A program made the position numbers and the translations under genes. This document shows positions 6,284 through 8,917 of a stretch of 8,917 nucleotides of DNA, one piece after another. Each line of letters opens with the position of its first letter. Positions within the stretch are counted from its first letter, which is position 1. This stretch comes from JACNLN01 sp964626495 (GTDB lineage Bacteria > Fidelibacterota > Marinisomatia > Marinisomatales > CAZVFT01), in NCBI GenBank assembly GCA_964626495.1, contig CAZVFT010000093.1, positions 1 through 8,917 of the forward strand, written 5' to 3'. The notes below the pieces were generated by a model that saw only the letters and a list, made by a program, of their open reading frames with translations, made no database searches and was not told the origin of the DNA.

Positions 6284-6801
6284 CTATTTCCTTTTCGCTT
6301 CATCTATCGCTTTTTTCTCCTGGTCAGAAAGCCACTTTACTGAGGCATAAATCTCATACACTCTACTTAGTGGCAAAGCATCTACCATGTCAAAAGTATA
6401 GGCTGGGAATTTCATACAGATAACAGCTCTCATCTGCAGATAGGAAGTCTTTTGAACTTCCTTTACCCGTTTCCCAGATGTTTAACCGTAGCAGACTCAG
6501 AATACCCCAAAGCTTCCTGAATCTTCTGTGCAAGCGTGATAATCTTCCCCGGTGCCCACTTACCTGAGGTGTTATACTCAAAATCCTGCTCATCAATCTT
6601 GGGATAGACTAAAAATGCTTTTACCATAGCAGGTAACATATCCGCAGATGGATTTTCGGTCTGAACAAACGGTGCAAACTCGCTCCAGGAGCATTCCCTT
6701 GCGATATACAAAGTATCATCCCCGGGTATCTTGATCTGAAACAGTTTCTGTGGATATTTACTCTTTAATTCCTCAATGATTTTGTTTTTATCATTGCTCA
6801 T
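6284..6801 (-). CDS. Tail assembly chaperone, frameshifted long form (GT-type fusion)
   Basis: A -1 frameshift at GGGAAAC (6469-6475) would join the first 111 residues of the short chaperone to a 61-codon frame from CGG (6467-6469) to TAG (6284-6286), giving about 172 residues. The added domain, beginning RVKEVQKTSYLQMRA and ending DQEKKAIDEAKRK, has a normal amino-acid mix with helical pattern (LSRVYEIYASVKWLSDQEKK). It is closed upstream by a stop at 6482-6484, and no ATG with a good ribosome binding site precedes it. In lambda, P2 and most long-tailed phages the long form links the tape measure to tube subunits during assembly. The location between tube and tape measure genes is exactly the expected one. 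The final stop is 36 nt before the tape measure start. Confidence 0.85.
6442..6475 (-). promoter_or_regulatory. Programmed -1 ribosomal frameshift signal
   Basis: The heptamer G GGA AAC (6469-6475) sits in the 0 frame as X XXY YYZ, two codons before the stop. It allows re-pairing to GGG AAA. A 6-nt spacer (6463-6468) leads to a perfect 7-bp hairpin, AGGAAGT (6456-6462) with ACTTCCT (6442-6448) and a 7-nt loop TCAAAAG. The lambda G/GT site GGGAAAG differs only in the last base. All three parts match known -1 signals. Confidence 0.88.
6463..6801 (-). CDS. Tail assembly chaperone, short form (G-type)
   Basis: The 112-residue protein is the product of normal termination at TAA 6463-6465. It is small, mixed charged and helix-rich at both ends (DKNKIIEELKSKY at 4-16; IITLAQKIQEALGY at 86-99), with a central FAPFVQTENPSADMLPAMVKAFL (42-64, shown in parts) typical of chaperones that follow tube genes. 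In related phages the short form is made in large excess over the long form and neither is in the final virion. The start ATG 6799-6801 has AAGGA about 10 nt upstream. No exact family is recognised. The call rests on size, position before the tape measure, and the frameshift signal at its 3' end. Confidence 0.8.
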   Translation of the reverse strand: MSNDKNKIIEELKSKYPQKLFQIKIPGDDTLYIARECSWSEFAPFVQTENPSADMLPAMVKAFLVYPKIDEQDFEYNTSGKWAPGKIITLAQKIQEALGYSESATVKHLGNG

Positions 6802-6819
6802 TTTTTATTTTTCCTTTTT

Positions 6820-6837
6820 ATTTCTGTGATTTCTGCG
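6820..6837 (-). repeat. Two 9-nt CAC-type repeats upstream of chaperone gene
   Basis: The minus strand reads CGCAGAAAT then CACAGAAAT, the same 9-nt period as in the gap before the tape measure. They are followed by AAAAAGGA, which contains the AAGGA ribosome binding site of the chaperone gene. Confidence 0.55.
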
Positions 6838-6846
6838 CCTTATGCC

Positions 6847-6924
6847 TGCCCTGTGGAATGCTTGTCCTGTAGGGAAGAATGACCGTATCGGGACGAAGCA
6901 TATTCTATCAGGGTGGCTATTCAT
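6847..6924 (-). repeat. Hairpin repeat element, long copy
   Basis: This 78-nt element shares both ends with the copy at 1814-1858 but has 39 nt in the middle (6862-6900) where the other has 6. CCCTG...GGAAT...GCTT...GTCC on the left arm (6850-6867) pairs with GGAC...AAGC...ATTCT...CAGGG on the right (6891-6913), with small bulges. Inside, CCTGTAGGG and CCGTATCGGG continue an imperfect stem. It starts 2 nt after the TAA of the membrane protein gene (6926-6928) and, with the CAC repeats, fills the 124-nt gap. No T-run follows, so it is not a standard terminator. Confidence 0.7.
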
Positions 6925-6925
6925 T

Positions 6926-7186
6926 TTATCTGTCTATTTTCTTCTCAAGACGATTCAGCATTTTCTCGATGTGTTTGAACCCCATATCAATAATCTCACG
7001 GATGTTTTTCCACTTCTCTTCATCCACATCCTGAAGTCTTTCTAAACGACTGATACGTCCTTCAAGTACCCTTAAGTCATTGCGAAACAGCATTAACAAC
7101 TTAATGAACCAGCCTAAAGCTATTAGCATCACCGTCTGCAGTATCCCGAATCCTAATTGCCACATATCCATTATCCATGTCCTCAT
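6926..7186 (-). CDS. Small membrane-anchored coiled-coil protein of unknown function
   Basis: The 86-residue protein has one hydrophobic helix at about 10-33 (LGFGILQTVMLIALGWFIKLLML), followed by charged helices with heptad-like leucine and isoleucine spacing (36-51, LRVLEGRISRLERL; 57-86, KWKNIREIIDMGFKHIEKML). The build recalls the DUF2730 proteins of Mu-like phages or small XhlA-like membrane proteins, but no motif decides this. Phage tail operons of P2 or PBSX type do not normally carry a gene here, between tube and chaperone. The start ATG 7184-7186 has only a weak ribosome binding site. It overlaps the stop of a possible 5-codon reading frame (ATG at 7198-7200), which could couple translation. 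In-frame ATGs at codons 6 and 8 are alternatives. Lysis, superinfection exclusion or tail assembly at the membrane are all possible. Confidence 0.7.
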   Translation of the reverse strand: MRTWIMDMWQLGFGILQTVMLIALGWFIKLLMLFRNDLRVLEGRISRLERLQDVDEEKWKNIREIIDMGFKHIEKMLNRLEKKIDR

Positions 7187-7216
7187 TTATCAGCTCTCAT
7201 TTTTTCAGCTTTTGCT

Positions 7217-7702
7217 TTAAAATAGTCCTTTAGCATCCAGTGCAAATCCTGACACCTTCATTCCAATCGGTTCTCCATCATCAGAGATTCCGCCTTCCTG
7301 ATCGGTAAACTCACATCCGGTAAAAGTTTTACTCTTCCAGGCAAGCACACCAGGATAGAACACCACGATTGTGGCGTTGTGGACATCCAGTAAATCGCTG
7401 GCGATCACATCTCCGATCTTGAACTGCTTGGTTCCAGTCAAGATATTCGTCGCGGTCTCTAAGGCATTTACCAGAACACCCGATGCAATCTCTTTCACCT
7501 CAAAATCAATCTCGTATTCCTTGTGAAATGACCGGGTGACACCGTGTGCTTTTTCGTATCCGGCACCGGTTAACGCCGATTTTTCCTGAGACACTTTCCA
7601 GTTGAAGTTTTTCAGTGCCATAATCTTGATACCGTTTACAAAAAGCGACACCGAATTACCGGCAATACCGTCTACAAGTCCCTCTAATGCTTCAATAGCC
7701 AT
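7217..7702 (-). CDS. Phage tail tube protein
   Basis: The 161-residue protein forms the inner tube of the contractile tail. It is beta-rich and carries a family-like stretch, KSALTGAGYEKAHGVTRSFH (41-60), followed by EYEIDFEVKEI (62-72), recalling XkdM/gpFII-type tubes, where a G-x-x-x-x-HG turn precedes a strand. Length fits the usual 140-175 residues. It lies directly after the sheath gene, the normal order. The start ATG (7700-7702) is supported by AAGGAG at 7710-7715, the strongest ribosome binding site in the window, as expected for a protein needed in many copies. The stop is TAA at 7217-7219. Confidence 0.8.
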   Translation of the reverse strand: MAIEALEGLVDGIAGNSVSLFVNGIKIMALKNFNWKVSQEKSALTGAGYEKAHGVTRSFHKEYEIDFEVKEIASGVLVNALETATNILTGTKQFKIGDVIASDLLDVHNATIVVFYPGVLAWKSKTFTGCEFTDQEGGISDDGEPIGMKVSGFALDAKGLF

Positions 7703-7709
7703 TCCTGTT

Positions 7710-7715
7710 CTCCTT
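7710..7715 (-). promoter_or_regulatory. Strong ribosome binding site of the tail tube gene
   Basis: AAGGAG on the minus strand lies 7 nt before the ATG at 7700-7702. It is the best match to the anti-Shine-Dalgarno core in the window and fits high expression of tube protein. Confidence 0.75.
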
Positions 7716-7727
7716 CAATTATTGTTT

Positions 7728-7753
7728 ATTCGTGTTTATTCGTGCCATTCGTG
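7728..7753 (-). repeat. Three CACGAAT repeats between sheath and tube genes
   Basis: CACGAAT occurs three times on the minus strand, at 7747-7753, 7738-7744 and 7728-7734, with spacings of 9 and 10 nt. The units take up most of the 55-nt gap between the sheath stop and the tube ribosome binding site. Confidence 0.7.
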
Positions 7754-7757
7754 GACA

Positions 7758-8917
7758 CTAATCCAATGTTACTTTGGATAAAATAATCTCCATTGCCTTC
7801 ATGGAGTTCACTGACAGGTGCACCACCACTTCCCCTAAGGCACGCATCGTATCATCCGATTCCACCTCTATCTCATAGGTATCAATCTGCTTATTTTTAA
7901 CCATCTGATCGAGAGGCGTCCTGATGTCAGCTTCCAGAAGTGCAAGACCTTCACCAGCAGAATCATTCGGTTTTCCTACATGAGGAAAAGCTGTAAGCCT
8001 GACCTGTTTTCCTGCATAATAGATGGACCGAAGTTTCTCGATACGATTGTAAGTATCTCCCATTGGCGTAAGCGTAAGTGAATGCCCCACAATCAGTCCC
8101 ACACCCGGCTCTAACCTGCCAAAATTGATTTTAGCCTGAATAAACTGTGTGGTTTGTGCCGGACTAAACTCTGGAAAAAGTCCAATGACTGTGGACAGGT
8201 TCTCACCGATGAGTGACTTCTGAAATGGAATAGATGCCAGAATACCTGAAAGCGTGGCGGTTAATGTGTTTGTGTATTCATTGCCATCTGAGTCGATAAA
8301 TTTCCCTTCTCCTGCAATGACCACTGCGTTTCTGTTGGAAAAGGTGTCTGTCATAGTTGTGACTGTATCCACATAAGACTGGATTTCTGTAATCGTAGGT
8401 TTAACTGAATCCACCGGACTGAATCTGGGTGGATCTAAAAGTGCAAACCTCTCAGATAAGTTCTCACTTATCATATAATCACAGTGCGTTGTAATGGCAA
8501 TCCACAGGGGAAGAGTATCCGCTCCTACCGCATGCAGCCAGTTAATCTCAGGATGAGATTCAAATACCTCTAACCCATCAATGTAATCACCGTTAGTTAA
8601 ATTCTCGCCATCTGTCCCGCCTGTGAGAAAAGTTGGCGACAGTGCAGCAGGCAGGGCTGATCCCAAAACTTCCGCTGTAACTAAGGACTGATTTAGATTA
8701 ATTCCCTCAACCAGATCATTGACATTATCCCCGATGAAGTTGATCTCCTCATCTGTATGAGTGTTTAATATGGTAAGCGTAATGGAACTGCCAGCATCCA
8801 CTACATCCACTTCTATTCCGTTGTAATAAGTGCCTGGCTCTCTGGATGAAAGTTTCATTGATGGCGTCCCGGTTGAATTATTTAAAACGATCTCTGCCGG
8901 GGTTGCGGGTCCAATTC
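7758..8917 (-). CDS. Contractile tail sheath protein, 5' end truncated by window edge
   Basis: The frame is open from the right edge to TAG 7758-7760, giving 385 visible residues. An ATG at 8856-8858 is internal: 19 more codons (IGPATPAEIVLNNSTGTPS) read upstream without a stop, and the context is not a start. Sheath-like features are TFLTGGTDGENLTNGDYIDG (visible residues 95-114), a GGTDG block that recurs in sheath proteins, followed by a Rossmann-like central region. Near the end, DIRTPLDQMVKNKQIDTYEI and the final VVHLSVNSMKAMEIILSKVTLD form the usual C-terminal beta/alpha domain that joins sheath rings. The protein polymerises around the tube and contracts during infection. Known sheaths are about 380-500 residues, so perhaps 20-100 residues lie outside the window. 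The call implies a myovirus-type tail. Confidence 0.82.
   Translation of the reverse strand, partial: IGPATPAEIVLNNSTGTPSMKLSSREPGTYYNGIEVDVVDAGSSITLTILNTHTDEEINFIGDNVNDLVEGINLNQSLVTAEVLGSALPAALSPTFLTGGTDGENLTNGDYIDGLEVFESHPEINWLHAVGADTLPLWIAITTHCDYMISENLSERFALLDPPRFSPVDSVKPTITEIQSYVDTVTTMTDTFSNRNAVVIAGEGKFIDSDGNEYTNTLTATLSGILASIPFQKSLIGENLSTVIGLFPEFSPAQTTQFIQAKINFGRLEPGVGLIVGHSLTLTPMGDTYNRIEKLRSIYYAGKQVRLTAFPHVGKPNDSAGEGLALLEADIRTPLDQMVKNKQIDTYEIEVESDDTMRALGEVVVHLSVNSMKAMEIILSKVTLD

Noticed and set aside
6390..6596. 68-codon minus-strand frame near the chaperone 3' end
   Set aside because: It is the third frame across the chaperone region. Its product is low quality (Arg/Ser/Leu rich) and it ends before the tape measure. 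The frame reached by -1 slippage gives a coherent protein instead.
1..8917. Extracellular contractile injection system with toxin cargo
   Set aside because: The G/GT frameshift pair and a TP901-type tape measure are phage traits. No AAA+ ATPase, toxin or tail-fibre cargo gene is in view. A tailocin cannot be excluded because capsid genes would lie outside the window.

Overview
The window is a stretch of a contractile-tailed (myovirus-type) phage tail module. Every recognisable gene lies on the minus strand, so the operon reads from the right end of the window to the left. In transcription order it holds: a tail sheath protein (5' end cut by the right edge), a tail tube protein, a small membrane/coiled-coil protein, a pair of tail assembly chaperones made by programmed -1 ribosomal frameshifting, a 1248-residue tape measure protein, a gpU/XkdP-like tail protein with an acidic C-terminus, a short gpD/XkdQ-like baseplate hub, a gpV-like baseplate spike, and an M15-family peptidoglycan peptidase (3' end cut by the left edge). 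The order resembles P2-like phages and the PBSX-type defective prophage of Bacillus. The assignments rest on sequence features read by eye plus gene order.

The parts form one machine. Sheath and tube build the contractile shaft. The G and GT chaperones coat the tape measure and recruit tube subunits, and the tape measure sets tail length. The U/P-like protein, hub and spike form the tube end and baseplate, and the M15 peptidase probably cuts cell-wall peptide crosslinks during entry or lysis. The small membrane protein between tube and chaperone genes is not a standard member of this order.

Two properties stand out. First, the chaperone pair carries a near-textbook frameshift signal: GGGAAAC, a 6-nt spacer and a 7-bp hairpin. 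It joins the first reading frame to a 61-codon frame that has no obvious start of its own. Second, every gap longer than 30 nt between genes (four of eight junctions) is filled with short repeats: ~9-nt units of the form CAC(A/G)(A/G)A, and in two gaps a hairpin element of 45-78 nt. The remaining junctions are a 30-nt gap and three short overlaps of 4 to 10 nt. I recall similar CACAGAGA/CACGAA-type and GCCAAGA...CGCTAAGAA...CACGAAG intergenic repeats from chromosomes of environmental bacteria such as Desulfobacterota, Nitrospirota and candidate phyla. That would favour a resident prophage or domesticated tail cluster, but the lineage cannot be fixed from this window. Base composition is moderately AT-rich, and most genes have ATG starts with AGG-type ribosome binding sites.

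The tape measure contains three tandem 112-residue (336-nt) repeats, two of which are about 95% identical at DNA level over a 171-nt block, a sign of recent tail-length change or gene conversion. I see no promoter, convincing terminator, tRNA, CRISPR array, integrase, transposase or attachment site in the window.
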